64,000 nt of DNA from Dendrolimus kikuchii (taxonomy: Eukaryota; Arthropoda; Insecta; Lepidoptera; Lasiocampidae), in contig CM034402.1 in assembly GCA_019925095.2 (NCBI GenBank), positions 7,079,501 to 7,143,500 on the forward strand, read 5' to 3'. Numbering within the stretch: position 1 is the first letter of the stretch; each line of letters opens with the position of its first letter. The position numbers were made by a program, and so were the translations under genes. Below are positions 1-10,915 of the stretch, piece after piece. Below the pieces are notes generated by a model, which worked only from the letters and a program-made list of their open reading frames with translations, was not told the origin of the DNA and made no database searches.

Positions 1-2279
1 GCATTTACGCGTTGCACCAGGCGCCCCCTGTCCGAATCTGCCAGCGCGATATCGTCGGCATACATGAGCAACCATGGAGGTTGCTCATGCGCATCTCTGA
101 TGCTATTCGACACTTCGTCTAGTATCACGCTGAACAGAAACGGGCTAAGGACAGATCCCTGGTGCACACCTACGGTTATGGGGAAGGGTGTGGTGTCGCC
201 AACAGCGGTCCGAACTATGGAATCGGAATCACGGTACATGTCCCGAATAATGTCAATATAGGTCTCTGGCACCCCTTTGGACCTCAGTGCCCACCAGATC
301 ATCACGCGAGGAACACAGTCGAAGGCCTTCTGCAGATCCAAAAACAAGAAATGCAGAGGCGTATTCTTCGTCCTGTATTTCTCCATGATGATCCTTAGGG
401 CAAAAACAGGGTCCATGGTACCATGCCCGGGACGAAACCCATACTGACATCCCGAGACAGTGCACTCCTGCCGGATTCGAGAGTCGATAATGCGCTCAAA
501 GAGCTTCATGGTGTGGGACATTACCTTTATTCCGCGGTAGTTTTCGCACTCCTGCACCGATCCCTTACCTTTGAAGACTGGGGTGATAACACTCAGTCTC
601 CATTGGCTCGGGATGTTTCCGGTGCGGAGTATGCGGTTAAAAAGGTTTGTTAAAACGCCCACACCACGAGGACCCATCGCCTTCCAGGCTTCGATGGGGA
701 CTCCATCGGCTCCGACAGCTTTCCGATTCCTCATGCGGCGAAGAGCCCTATGGACTTCTTCAGGCGTTATCGGTGGCACTAGTCCTTGATTCGGAGGGAG
801 GTTTGGTGGCTGTACCTCTTTGTGCTGCTTATTCAGCAGCTCGTGGAAGTACGAGCGCCATCTCTCCTTCACCGCGAGGTCCTCGCATAACAGGTTACCG
901 CCAGGATCTTTAACACAGCGGCACTTGGAAATGTCCTGTGCCGCTTTGATCCTGGAACGTGCCAACTTATAAATGAGCTTCTGCCCCTCAGACGATTCCA
1001 ACTTATCGTACAACGATCGAAAGTGGTCTCGTCTGGCTCTGGCTACAGCTCTTTTAGTGGCACGTTTTGCGGCCCTGTATGCGTCGCGATCTTCAGGAGA
1101 TCTGGACGCTTGCCACTTTTTGAAGAGGGTTTTCTTCACCCTAACCTCCCTCTGGACTGTGTCGTTCCACCACCAAGTCTCCTTGTCACATTTGCGTCCA
1201 CCCTTAGACACACCCAGCACTGCCTTTGCCGCTTTAGTAATGGCTGCCTGGATCTTATCCCAGTGGCTCTGGACTAATTCGCTGTCAGCTCCGACACACA
1301 TCTCGACGGATGCTGAAGCGAACTCCTGGGATTTGCCTTCATCAAGCAGCCACCATCTAATTTGGCGTCGACAATGCTCAACGGGTTTGTCTTTAGGTTT
1401 TACGCAGAGGTCCATGACAAGAAGACGGTGCTGTGCCGTGAGACTCTCTCCGGGTATGACCTTGCAGTTGGCTACTTTGCCGATATGGTGTCTCCTGGTG
1501 AGTAGGTAGTCGATCTGGGTAGCATGCCTCCCGCTCTTGTAGGTGATTAAGTGTTCGGATTTCTTTTTGAAATACGTGTTCACGATGGCAAGATCGGCAG
1601 CCGCACACATTCGGAGGATGTCCTCCCCTTCTGCGTTGCGGCTTCCGTATCCAAAGCCACCGTGAACACGCTCAAATTCCTCCCACTTCTCACCCACATG
1701 ACCGTTCAGATCACCACCCAAAACGACTCCCTGTGATAACGGGATGCCACGCAGTACATCACCGATTTGATCCCAAAACCTCATTCTGTCAGTGTCGCTA
1801 CAACCAGCCTGTGGCGCGTAAGCACTTATCAAATGGGTCACAACCCCTTCGATAAGAACCGACACGACCATAAGCCGGTCGCTGAAGCGTTTCACCTCCA
1901 GAATGTTGTTTTGGAATTCCTCGGAGAGCACTACAGCAACCCCGTTTTCCCCGCCAGGAGCACCCGTATAGATCAGCTTGTAGCCATTCCCAATGAACCG
2001 GGATCTGCAGCCTTTCCACCGAGTCTCCTGCAAGAACGCCACGGCCACCCTCCGCCTGGAGAGTACTTCGGCCAACTCCCTTGCACGTCCGGTCAGCGTA
2101 CCAATATTCCACGTCGCGAAGCGGAGTTTCCTGGTCTGAGTGTGGACTCGCGTCGTTAGCCGTGCCCGCCCTTGACACGGTAGCCCTTGCCCACTTGTCG
2201 CAGGTGTAGGGCGATGTGCCTGCGCGTCGTTTTGCGGCGACGCCCTAGCCATACCCAGCATTCCTATAAGTCTCTCCAT
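1..2279 (-). CDS. RTE-type LINE ORF: APE endonuclease + reverse transcriptase, open to window edge (partial)
   Basis: Non-LTR retrotransposon polyprotein: nicks the target, then reverse transcribes its own RNA at the nick. I checked the frame codon by codon. From an ATG at 2279 (in-frame TAA a few codons upstream) 759 codons run to position 3 with no stop or frameshift; the C-terminal part lies beyond the window. Endonuclease near residues 52-260: TWNIG (Asn58), LQETRW (Glu85), GGDLNGHVG (Asp190, Asn192); the usual SDHR box reads AQHR. Linker of about 260 residues rich in Arg/Lys/Trp. Reverse transcriptase from about 520: GADGVPIEAW, FRPGHGTMD, FLDLQKAFD (Asp648), GVHQGSVLSP, YADD (740-743). 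Domain order and a single ORF fit the RTE clade, often annotated in insects as craniofacial development protein 2-like. GC content is well above the flanks. The intact frame implies a recent insertion. The start Met is the first in frame; later Met codons are possible. Confidence 0.93.
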   Translation of the reverse strand, partial: MERLIGMLGMARASPQNDAQAHRPTPATSGQGLPCQGRARLTTRVHTQTRKLRFATWNIGTLTGRARELAEVLSRRRVAVAFLQETRWKGCRSRFIGNGYKLIYTGAPGGENGVAVVLSEEFQNNILEVKRFSDRLMVVSVLIEGVVTHLISAYAPQAGCSDTDRMRFWDQIGDVLRGIPLSQGVVLGGDLNGHVGEKWEEFERVHGGFGYGSRNAEGEDILRMCAAADLAIVNTYFKKKSEHLITYKSGRHATQIDYLLTRRHHIGKVANCKVIPGESLTAQHRLLVMDLCVKPKDKPVEHCRRQIRWWLLDEGKSQEFASASVEMCVGADSELVQSHWDKIQAAITKAAKAVLGVSKGGRKCDKETWWWNDTVQREVRVKKTLFKKWQASRSPEDRDAYRAAKRATKRAVARARRDHFRSLYDKLESSEGQKLIYKLARSRIKAAQDISKCRCVKDPGGNLLCEDLAVKERWRSYFHELLNKQHKEVQPPNLPPNQGLVPPITPEEVHRALRRMRNRKAVGADGVPIEAWKAMGPRGVGVLTNLFNRILRTGNIPSQWRLSVITPVFKGKGSVQECENYRGIKVMSHTMKLFERIIDSRIRQECTVSGCQYGFRPGHGTMDPVFALRIIMEKYRTKNTPLHFLFLDLQKAFDCVPRVMIWWALRSKGVPETYIDIIRDMYRDSDSIVRTAVGDTTPFPITVGVHQGSVLSPFLFSVILDEVSNSIRDAHEQPPWLLMYADDIALADSDRGRLVQRVN

Positions 2280-2530
2280 AAATGATACGGCGAATTATGG
2301 TTTTAAGTGTAGCGGCTGCCGCCCGACCTACACAACCCATATAGGGAAACCAGGAATGGATAGTAGTATGTGGAAAGGAGTAAAGATGAAGGATACTAGG
2401 ATGAGGAGAAGGGGGGACACCACTGTCACGGATCAAAGGGAAAGTAACAGTGGCCGCGTGGAGGACCTCGGGCTTGCGTACCCGTGTGCGCTATAAAATG
2501 TCGGACAGGCATTTTACAGGAGGCACCCTC
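2280..2530 (-). other. Probable 5' leader of the RTE-type LINE
   Basis: GC-richer than the AT-rich DNA that begins near 2530, and contiguous with the LINE ORF, so probably its 5' untranslated and promoter region. Position 2245-2436 carries a short overlapping minus-strand frame that I regard as chance. I cannot see a target-site duplication because the 3' end of the element is outside the window. Confidence 0.45.
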
Positions 2531-2875
2531 TGAGGGATCGCGATATCTTTTGAATGAAACGTCCGAATTGAATAATTCAAAAAGTTCTTGAATTCGTATC
2601 GGTATTGAATTCGTCTTGAATATGTAGTAATCTATTTTGATAAGGATTAATACCAAGGTACAAAATAAAGAGTTTCTGAAGCGACGGCATTTTAATTATT
2701 TAAAAAATAAAAGAAAACACTTATTGTGAGATAACTACAATAGTTAGACATATGGTTACGCGATATTTTTTGTAGCCAATTATATGTTCTGCAAAGTGGT
2801 AGTACATTGCTTTGTTCTATAATCAATAGTTTTCGCAGCGCACGCCGTGTAAGGATTTTTTCGGATCATTTTTTT
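2531..2875. other. AT-rich, nothing recognised
   Basis: AT-rich sequence with short A and T runs. No ORF, repeat family or regulatory signature that I can support. Confidence 0.6.
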
Positions 2876-3066
2876 ACACCTTGGGTTACATTATTGGACT
2901 TTTAGTAAGGATCTCTAATTTTTTTGAAAATATAGTATAGCCTATAGCCTTACTCAATAAATATACTATTCAACACTAAAAGAATTTTTCAAATCGTACC
3001 AGCGGTTCCTGAGATTAGCGCGTTTAAACAAACAAACAAACTCTTCAGCTTTATAATATTAGTATA
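2876..3066 (+). repeat. Interspersed repeat ending in a TTATAATATTAGTATAGAT-like tail
   Basis: Contains the block 'ccagcggttcctgagattag' followed by AAAC repeats and a terminus near 3066. This layout (conserved '...ggttcctgagattagc...' core, CAAA or CAGA repeats, TAGTATAGAT end) is common in lepidopteran interspersed repeats, some of which have been called Lep1 or Helitron-like. The class is uncertain. Related architecture is seen at 17270-17585 and 43775-44470. Confidence 0.5.
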
Positions 3067-3254
3067 GATATCAACATCTTAAAATCACTCATATCTTTCT
3101 ACAATCTGGACCCAAGAATGTGTGAAAGCATATCCGTCTCCTGATAATATTATAATAAGCCGGCAGTCCGTGAGAATAAGATTTAAATACTTCCTTATAT
3201 TGATTACCCCTACATAGTATAAAATACATTATTACATAACATTAAGATACCTAT

Positions 3255-3335
3255 AGATACTTCAAGACACATAGTACAAAAAACAATAGACGGTCTTATC
3301 ACTAAAAGCAATTTCTTCCAGACAACCTTAGGATG
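3255..3335 (-). repeat. 5'-truncated LINE 3' end (R1-like type)
   Basis: On the minus strand it reads GGTTGTCTGGAAGAAATTGC followed by a short stem and a T-rich stretch. It matches the 3' end of the R1-like LINE at 39230-39305 in this window, so it is a severely 5'-truncated copy of that or a sister family. Confidence 0.6.
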
Positions 3336-3484
3336 GATTAAAAAAGTGTGTGAGAGACGTGGTTTTGCAATATAACTAAGATATAGAAGTAAAACAGAAT
3401 ATATATATTTTTAAATGGGACTTCCCAAACAAACATAAAAATATATTTTACATAAATATATTTGCGTACCACACCGATGCCAGT

Positions 3485-4030
3485 GTGAAACTATGATGGA
3501 CCCGTACGAACAACATGTTTACATAGTGTTGGCAGCCTCAATAACATCATCTGCCGACGTTTTGTCAGCGTCGGCGTACCAGCCATCCTAGAACCAAATG
3601 GCTTGTTGCGCGACGGTGGTGGCAAGAGAACGGACGTAATGTCACTCATGTCACTTATTCCTTGGAATATGGTACGGCCGCTTGTGTGGGACGCGACATG
3701 CGTTGACACTCTGGCGGCATCACATCTTCCAATGACAAGTCAGAGACTGGCAACGCTGCTTAACAGCTGATGATCTCAAACAGCGCAAATATGGAACCCT
3801 AGTAAGGGGTTACATATTTGTGCCGTTTGAAGTTGAAACTTTAGATCCGTGGGGTCCATCGGCGAAGGGTTTCTTAAAAGAAATTTGTAAGAAACTCTTT
3901 GACACCACCCATGATCAGAAGGCTGATTCGTATTTCGCGCAACGGATCAGCATTGCCATTCAGCGTGGCAATGCAGCCAGACTTCTGGCAGCGATTTGTT
4001 ACATCCTTTATATTAATTTATTTATAATTT
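3485..4030 (+). pseudogene. LINE-type C-terminal endonuclease-like domain, degraded copy 1
   Basis: In mixed frames the DNA encodes KRTDVMSL, then PW.....LVWDATCVDT.AASHL, then (3820-4000) VPFEVETLDPWGPSAKGFL and a QRISIAIQRGN block. Basic-Thr/Pro-Asp followed by WDAT is reminiscent of a PD-(D/E)XK-type nuclease core. The same block is common in invertebrate genomes at the end of non-LTR polyproteins or as orphan fragments. Frameshifts and stops (near 3765) make it non-functional. After ARLLA the usual continuation is lost by deletion. Other copies here: 9640, 12565, 20576, 25595 and 34255. Confidence 0.6.
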
Positions 4031-4440
4031 AGCTTATTTTTAAATATTTCGTTTAATTTATATATTTTTTTTATTATTGTTTACATATATAGGTACATTG
4101 ATTTATATAAAAAATCAATATAACCTGCATATAGATCAAGCTAATAATAATGCGTTAGAAATATAATTAAATGTTCTCACTTACATATATTACACTTGTT
4201 AAGGTAAAATTCAATTGCTTCATCGTGTGATATTTTATAACTTTAGGTATCCAAAATTATGAACTAGCTCGGATTAACTTCGGTTCCTTATTCCGCGGAA
4301 ACTATCCCATTTTCAAGGATAAAAGTACCTTATCGTTATTCAACGTACGTAAAAACTAAGTAGATTTCATTATAACCATCCCAAGGCTGCGATATAGGGG
4401 AAAATATGCATACATCTAAAGTGGTTTATTATAATTAATA
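4031..4440. other. AT-rich, nothing recognised
   Basis: Low-complexity AT-rich DNA without an ORF or a repeat I can name. Confidence 0.6.
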
Positions 4441-4444
4441 CAGA

Positions 4445-4500
4445 TATATATCAGCCTATAATTGTCCCACTGCTGGACTTCCCATCTATTCCCCCCTATT
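4445..4500 (-). repeat. SINE-I tail fragment
   Basis: Short minus-strand piece with 'gtcccactgctgg', the 3' segment of the tRNA-headed SINE that is nearly full length at 13590-13880 and 44745-45060. Cut at both sides. Confidence 0.45.
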
Positions 4501-4654
4501 AGTATAGATTCATGCGTTTCAAAATGTCTATAATTTAGTTTCTAAATAATTCTACATAGATATCTGGAATAGAACATGAACTATATTTACGCGAGCGAAG
4601 TCGCGGGAAAAACAAGTTTTTTAATAAAACTTTTTTTAAATTATTTCTCTCCAT

Positions 4655-4862
4655 GAAATTAATCATCACGCGAATTTGTTACAATTGTGGTGACGGTGAA
4701 AAGAAGAAATCGAGATGAAACCTACACATCGTGATAACCGATGTGTTAAACCCGCCAATCTGCCTACACACGTAGCGGGTAACCTGTCTATTCAGTTATA
4801 AATGGAAGGCCCGAGCCCAGCAGTTAGGCGTTTAAGGGCTGTTTGCGTGGGGCCATGGGAAG
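4655..4862 (+). repeat. SINE-I, body and tail without the tRNA head
   Basis: Starts in the body (GGTGACGGTGAAAA..., GATGAAACCTACACATCG) and runs to the conserved CCCGAGCCCAGCAG...GGGCTGTT end. Homologous to 44860-45060. The tRNA-like promoter is missing, so it is a 5'-truncated copy. Confidence 0.6.
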
Positions 4863-4885
4863 GCCAACACGTAGAGGACCCTTGA

Positions 4886-5129
4886 TTTTTTTTTTTTTTT
4901 TTTTATTGCAGGAGTTCAGCAGACAGGCAGACGGCCCACTTGATGGAAAGCGGTTACCATCGCCTATGGACATTTGCAACACCAAAGGTGCTACAAATGC
5001 GCTGCTGTTCTCTTAAAGGAGACTGGAACCTGGTCACTAATGCCGGAACACAACACAAGGTTGTTATGGCGGCATACTCTAGACCAGGGGTGGTCGCCAT
5101 CCAGTCGAGCAAATACCCTACCACCTGGC
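4886..5129 (-). repeat. SINE-like element A, copy 1 (5'-truncated)
   Basis: Starts with a run of about 18 T (poly(A) of the minus strand), then the family tail (rc of CTGCTGAACTCCTGCAATAA). Full family length is about 315 bp and begins TTATCCGTGCAGGAACG. This copy stops near 5129, lacking the 5' third. The family lacks coding capacity; its 3' tail resembles that of CR1-like LINEs (see 45595-46165), the probable source of its mobility. Confidence 0.75.
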
Positions 5130-5214
5130 AACCTGGCACCTTGATAAATTTAATGTAAATATGGTGTAACACTGGCCGACAATTATCCCTGTTTACACCA
5201 TATAAAAATGCAGA

Positions 5215-5645
5215 CAAGGACAAGTCCCGGTCAGTGTAGGAAATGAGAACAAAAGGTACCGGGCTATTGGCATGAACTGCTAGTGGAACTAGGGATCTGG
5301 GCTATAGGGACTATGGCGTCTGCCCATCGCAAGGTTCGGGGAATAATGGGCAAACAGTGACTCACTCCACTCCCTGCATGGGCCTAAAATATACATCCGT
5401 ACAAGATTGGCGAGGGGCAACATGGTGTGGAAAGGTGGGTTGCAGGTTCACCAAAGCTACTTCCGACGTTATGCCATTAATCACTTCAACCCCTGGAGCT
5501 CGTTTCTTAGCTCTAGCGATCTCCACTTCTTGCGGGCTCGCAAAGACAAGCATGGCGGCGGGGGTTTTGCCCCCTGGAATCGAGTAAGAGGTGTCGCTAC
5601 TCACGTAAGGCTTGGCCACAAAACCCTGCTGCGAGTTATTATTAA
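5215..5645 (-). repeat. GC-rich repeat fragment with an 85-codon minus-strand frame
   Basis: Compositionally unlike its surroundings. The minus strand is open at 5619-5362 (85 codons, IPGGKTPAAMLVFASPQEVE...). I do not recognise the product. GC content and lack of context suggest the 5' region or ORF1 segment of a LINE rather than a host exon. Sequence down to 5215 stays GC-rich without clear coding. Confidence 0.35.
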
Positions 5646-6195
5646 TTTTAAAAATTAATCACAAATCTATCTGTCACACTCAGAATCGAATAATGGCCAA
5701 TTTAAATAGCGAACATTTAATTTATCTAATCTCTGAGTTAGTTTGTTATATCGGTTTGTATTTTCATTGACAACAAATAAAGAATGCTTTATGATCTACT
5801 TACAAATTATTTTTATTTATGAAATCATTGATTTTTCTATAGGTAACATAACAGATACGTTTTTCTGATCGTGTAAGAAAATATTATTATAAAAGACGCT
5901 TGCCTAAAGAAAAGAACTTGCGCTTAATTATTTTTACATCTACCCTCATGTCGCATTTTTATGCTTGATTGATTGGTGTAAGTACTTAAGTTCATATACA
6001 CAATGACATGTGAAGAAATAAATAACAGTAGAATTTCCTAAATTTAGTAAAACCTAAAGTTAATATTACGATAACGTAATCTTTATAGATAATGTAAAAT
6101 ATTCTTCGTGAACTGTATAACTCACGAATCATTTTCGACAACAACAATACCACTGTGCACTAACATAAAAATAGTAACAGATTTTCTTGCCTTAA
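5646..6195. other. AT-rich, nothing recognised
   Basis: No supported feature. Confidence 0.6.
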
Positions 6196-6199
6196 GATT

Positions 6200-6255
6200 A
6201 TAAGGTATATAGTACAATGGGCCGCTTAAAACAATCTCTTCCAGGCAACCCTTAC
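6200..6255 (-). repeat. 5'-truncated R1-like LINE 3' end
   Basis: Minus strand reads GGTTGCCTGGAAGAGATTG followed by a short stem, the 3'-end signature also found at 39230. Confidence 0.55.
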
Positions 6256-8100
6256 CCCTATGAAATTCAATATGTGATACAAGAATAGTATATTTTTTTC
6301 GGTCTACTTCTGAAGAGTATCTATTTTATCTATAGATACTAGTAAACTATAATAGTAACATGGGTCCGGCTTTCGCCTGTCTAAATACGAAAACCGTGAA
6401 CTTACACATACCTATTTATATAATTAATTTAAAGAAACTTGTTTAAATAAACACCTTAACACGTAATAGAATAGAATAAAATAATTTATTGCGAAATATG
6501 TATGTACAGTATAAGGTCTTATGATATTGTAGTATCAATACATTTTGCCTCATTAGGCGTGCAGTATTAAAATTTTACTATAGCAAGTTAAATAAGTCAC
6601 AAATATCTTATCAAAATGTCAATATCATACAATAATAATTATCATAAAAAGCTATAATAGAAATTACAATCATATGTCCTGTTTATTGTTATAATATAAA
6701 ATGTTCTCACGTCTTGTCTTTGTCATTTATACAATGAATGAAAGTGATATAGTAGACATCGATGTCTGATGATGACTGTCTAATTTACACATTTGCAATA
6801 TCTCTGCGACCGGTGAATTCTTTCTTTATAGCAGTTTTGCAGAAACTTAGCAAACGGTGGTAAGTTTTATTCAGACTGCAAAAGCATACTAAACAACATC
6901 TAAAAAAATCATTAAAAAAAATTGAAGGAAACGCTAACTATTCATTAACACCAATATCAATTACTTAATATAGATTGTACAAATCCGTTTATTATTGTAT
7001 AACGAATATTACGATAAAACAAATTTTACTAAGAATCACATAAAAGTTATAATGAGTTTAGGTAAAGTAGCCAAAAGTATTAACATAATGTAAACTAATG
7101 AATAATTATTTTCCCACACAAGTTTCTTTTGTTCATGAGATTAGGTTAAACGCAGTGTTAATGCTTAAATATTTGTCAGCTCAACACTACTTAGAAATAT
7201 TGATTCATACTTTATAGGACTGTAAAAACCATGTGTTTTTTTAGTTTAAACAAAATTTGATGTTCAAATTAATTTATTTGCATAATACACGGTTTAAAGG
7301 GTGTTATATCAAATCGTTAATTATATGATTATAAATTAATCTTTTAAACTTCATAATTAGTTCCCATCCGAAGGCAATTTGGGACTCATATAATTAGTTT
7401 CTGTGAAAGATCTTTAATGAAATATTTCATAATCTTATTGTCCAGATATGTTAATTACTATATTCTATCTACGTACCGATTTAGAGTTACAACTATACAT
7501 TATGATGGTATAAATGTGAAAGGGATAAGATATCATAAAATTTGATATATTTATGTGCTATTTATAAGAGAGATGTTGTAGTTTGCTTTTTATATTGAAA
7601 GATGAGAAAGTATTCCTAGAGTAAGTAGGCAACCAAAGTTTACGCGTTACTATGTATTAAGCCTTACCCTTTGTTACATTTCTTTATATTTCCATCTACA
7701 ATGTATATTTATAACAAAGCTATTTAGATTTAGAGTTACAAGACTATGATTTATTATTTATAAGTGTCTTTTATGAACAGGATCTGTCTATATTAAATAA
7801 ATATATATTTATTGTTAATAATATCTCTGCATATGTCAAATATTGGCAAACTAAGTTTTATATAATTTTTGTTATTGGTATTTGGCATTGTATTTAAAAT
7901 AAACTTATGATGGTAAGCATTAATTTACTTGTTTGAGTCGACTCTAACTGGATGGAGGTTGCAACTGAAAATCAACTGATGAACTAATCTGTCAAATCTT
8001 GACATAGCATAATGCGGAGTTTCCGTACATTATAATATTGTGTGTTTATATGTAACAAAGAAGTGTATTTTCTTTGTGCATTATTTTGTGACAATAAATG
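6256..8100. other. Long AT-rich stretch, nothing recognised
   Basis: About 1.8 kb of AT-rich DNA. No ORF of convincing length and no repeat family I can match elsewhere in the window. Could be intron or intergenic. Confidence 0.6.
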
Positions 8101-8109
8101 TTTCTTTCT

Positions 8110-8245
8110 TTGCCGACTTATACGGAAGTAAGCAGGAAAATAGTGAAAGAAATGGGCAGCGCGAATATATAAACTTAATTTATTTTAACACTTGCTTTTT
8201 GCGCTGTCCACTTTCCTCGGCACCTTCCTGCTTGCTACCGTGGAA
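8110..8245. repeat. Imperfect foldback repeat
   Basis: The segment around GAAGTAAGCAGGAA...GGGCAGCGCG (8125-8165) recurs in inverted, diverged form at 8195-8240 (GCGCTGTCCACTTTCCTC...TTCCTGCTTGCTACC). Arms of about 40 bp, roughly 75% alike by eye. MITE-like remnant; no clear target duplication. Confidence 0.45.
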
Positions 8246-8790
8246 TTGGGCTTAATGTAAACGAGGGAATAATTTTAAAAACTTGTGTAAAATAAAGTTT
8301 GTTTGGATATTAATTTAGAAACCTTCCTTTTTCTGTCAATCAATAGTCAATAGGTGACGAAATATTCGTTTTGAAATTCGAACTATGAAGGTGATAATTG
8401 ATTGAAGAGGCCGAGCTTAGAAAATAGTTATAGTTTTAATTTTTATGGTTGTATATAGTGGAGGATTATTACCTTTACGGAACTCTTGATACCGTATATG
8501 TGCAAGATATTTTAATAAAATATAATTTAGATTTAATGAAGTTTCCTTATACTATTACATATACATATTATATGTATATATCGAACTTAAAAAATGTAAG
8601 ATATATTTATGCTTTAGACCCTAAAAGATATTACTTTTTTAAAAATGTAGGAAACAGTGTATTTACGTCTTTCAAAGAAAAGTACTTGATCTTTAAATTT
8701 AAAAAAAAAAAATGTTTATTTTAATTAATTAACCATAAAAAATCCCACAGGGGTTTATAAGGCCCAGGAGGTCTCCCTTTCGCTAGGCCC
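8246..8790. other. AT-rich, with an unconvincing 91-codon frame
   Basis: Plus-strand 8449-8724 is open for 91 codons but is Tyr/Ile/Lys-dominated, as expected of translated AT-rich DNA. I do not call it a gene. A run of A sits at 8700-8710. Confidence 0.5.
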
Positions 8791-8794
8791 AATT

Positions 8795-9010
8795 ATGGGT
8801 TAATACAATAACTAGGGTTTTCCCCGCGGCTTCACCGTGAGTCGAACCCTAGTACTCCTTGTTTAGTGGCCAGCAAGCTTTCTTACACGCAGGTTACATT
8901 GAATTAAATTTTTATCTAGACGCGCTTCGGTGACTCGGTTGCAAATTATTGTTTTTTCCACTTATATAAAAACTTAATTAGGTTTTATATATATGTAAAC
9001 CTTCAGTAAA
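8795..9010 (+). repeat. Repeat family P, 5' part
   Basis: Begins with GGTTTTCCCCGCGGCTTC and later has TTAGGTTTTATATATATGTAAACCTTCA. Both blocks recur at 43775-43880 in the same order, so this is a truncated copy of that repeat. An inverted 9-bp pair ACTAGGGTT/AACCCTAGT lies at 8811-8856. Confidence 0.5.
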
Positions 9011-9109
9011 ATTTTATTAAAAATCTAGCGTGGTTTAGGAGGAGTTAGCGGAAAGCGACTTTGTTTTATACTATGTAAAGAAGTACACATCCATATCTCC
9101 CCTTTCCTT

Positions 9110-9320
9110 TAGTTTACCGTTTGACTTCATAGAAATTGATCCTTATAAGCATCAATTCATCAATACACCAATAAATACTCTATTTACTGATGTAATAATA
9201 CAGATTGTAATTTTTTGTTCAAACTCGCCCGTTTCCATTCCTGACTAGGGTAGTTGATTTATCAAAAATCTAATAATCTACTTCAGATTTCATCAAAATC
9301 GGCCTTTCATATAATTTTTA
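9110..9320 (+). repeat. Repeat family Q, uninterrupted copy
   Basis: Shares ordered blocks with 41285-41640: AGTTTACCGTTTGAC, GATCCTTATAAGC, AATAATACAG, CCATTCCTGACTAG and a CAAAATCGGC-type core. Serves as the empty site for the LINE insertion in the 41-kb copy. Confidence 0.5.
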
Positions 9321-9399
9321 CATTTGGTATAGTTTAGGATTTGGCCCCGTAGGTGCACTTGAAAAATTTAGCTTGCCGCTATTAAACTAACCCGCTGGA

Positions 9400-9545
9400 C
9401 CAATTTAGATGATTTTTTCTGTGTGTTGCGTGGATCCCTGAATACTTTAGATTCATAATTGGACCCAGTAGATGGCGCTACAAGCCAGTTCTAGATTTTT
9501 ATTTTTTCAGGGCCGGACAACGTCTGCCCAACCCGTTTCCTATTG
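9400..9545 (-). repeat. Repeat family M (ACTAGC...TATAGAT type), copy 1
   Basis: On the minus strand: GGCAGACGTTGTCCGGCCC..., TAGAACTGGCTTGTAGCGCC... Matches 20895-21085 (-) and 45058-45475 (+). Truncated relative to both. Confidence 0.55.
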
Positions 9546-9639
9546 TACAAAATTACGAGTAAAATTATTCAGCACTCATAGAGAGTTAGTTAGTTTTGTT
9601 TTTGAAATGCTTACACCGAAGTATTCCAGCCAGTGAGCC

Positions 9640-9790
9640 TCTACGAAAAGCTATCAAAATGACTCATCAACTCTTCGGTTGCTCAGAGGGCTGATGGCTA
9701 TCTTGGACACCGGATCAGTATGGCAAGCCAACGGAAGACGGTAATCTAGGCTCAGTATTCTCCTTATAGCCTTATGGGATTATGAGTAAC
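9640..9790 (+). pseudogene. LINE-type C-terminal domain, fragment (copy 2)
   Basis: Encodes a remnant of the block ADGYLGHRISMASQR, equivalent to QRISIAIQRGN in copy 1, followed by a deletion. Too short and broken to function. Confidence 0.4.
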
Positions 9791-10314
9791 CATTCTCTGT
9801 TTTAATCATTATTATAAGTAATGAATCAACTAATTGTTATGCAAATAAATATAAACTTAAAAATAAACTATACAATATAAAAACTAAAACTAAATAAAAA
9901 AGGGGAAAATATCTAAAGATAAGTTATTGGTCCCAAACCACAAACCACTGTCACTTACTGGGAACGTCCCCTTAATCTTTGAGCGAAATAGACGCCAGCC
10001 TTCTGGTCGCGTGTGACGTCTACTAAACCATTCTCTTATTTTTAGACTATGACGTGGAAATTTCTGAAATTTTTTAGCGAGGAACTGCTTAAAGGAAATA
10101 CTTAGGTACTTTAAAAATAAAATTGTTTGAACACGAATTGAAAACTTTAAGAAAAAATACCCCGTGTCGATTAAAAATTCTAGAATCTAATACGCCACTT
10201 GATCGGTATTTTTACATTATTAATTTCATAAGCAGTTATAAGCTTCATTTTTATTTAGTACCTTAATTTATACCTTTCCTGTATTCTAAATTGTATAAAT
10301 AATTTAAAAAATAT
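9791..10314. other. AT-rich, nothing recognised
   Basis: No supported feature. Confidence 0.6.
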
Positions 10315-10640
10315 TCACATCTTAGATATCACAGCCCCTGTATTTCGAATGTATATGACAGCCTCTATAGTTGATTGGACTAAGGCTTTGCCGGCCACTA
10401 ACTGCCACACAGAAGCTCCGTATTCTACGCCTGGCATTGTAAAGTTTGGAAAAGAACTTTGCGTTATTTCAATGCTCTGGATGTCTGGGATCGACGCCAG
10501 AATGGTCCATTTATACAATATACGTGTTTGCCGATTATTATTATTTCGAATTCAATTAAATTATCTTCGATTATTTTTATTTTACTCAACATATCAGGAA
10601 TTTATGGAGATATGTTGTAGTGTGAAGTTTTAGTTTGTCC
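10315..10640. other. Segment open on both strands, identity unknown
   Basis: Plus 10349-10633 (94 codons) and minus 10518-10315 (67 codons) are both open. The stretch 10330-10510 is less AT-rich than its flanks, with balanced composition. It might be a decayed exon or repeat ORF. The minus frame (WTILASIPDIQSIEI...) looks more protein-like, but I recognise neither product. Confidence 0.2.
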
Positions 10641-10769
10641 TGTAAATATTTCGACATTAATAATATTTTTCTTCCGTCTTATACCATTACACGAAAAGTA
10701 ATTGTTTAAATACTTCTGTATTTATTTTAAAATAAAGCCTGAGGTAGATAAATATGAAAAAAAATTAGC

Positions 10770-10915
10770 TAAACGTATTGCTGGGGAGTTCCTTGTCACT
10801 TACAGCGATAACCGATTACAACTACATAGGATAGGAAGTAGATTTAAATTTTAACTTATATGTATAACCTTCACAGTGGAGCGTATTTTGAATAAAACCT
10901 TTGAATTTGAATATA
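10770..10915 (+). repeat. Retroposon 3'-end repeat H, copy 1
   Basis: GCTGGGGAGTTCCTTG..., then TTAAATTTTAACTTATATGTATAACCT and GTATTTTGAATAAA...TTTGAATTTGAA. It aligns block for block with 47881-48065. The end with AATAAA and a GAATTT-type tail suggests a LINE 3' terminus. Confidence 0.5.

Noticed and set aside
1798..2178. 126-codon minus-strand frame and several plus-strand frames over 1-2160
   Set aside because: Out-of-phase shadows of the continuous RTE ORF.
8449..8724. 91-codon Tyr/Lys-rich plus-strand frame
   Set aside because: Composition equals translated AT-rich DNA and it ends in an A homopolymer; no support for a gene.
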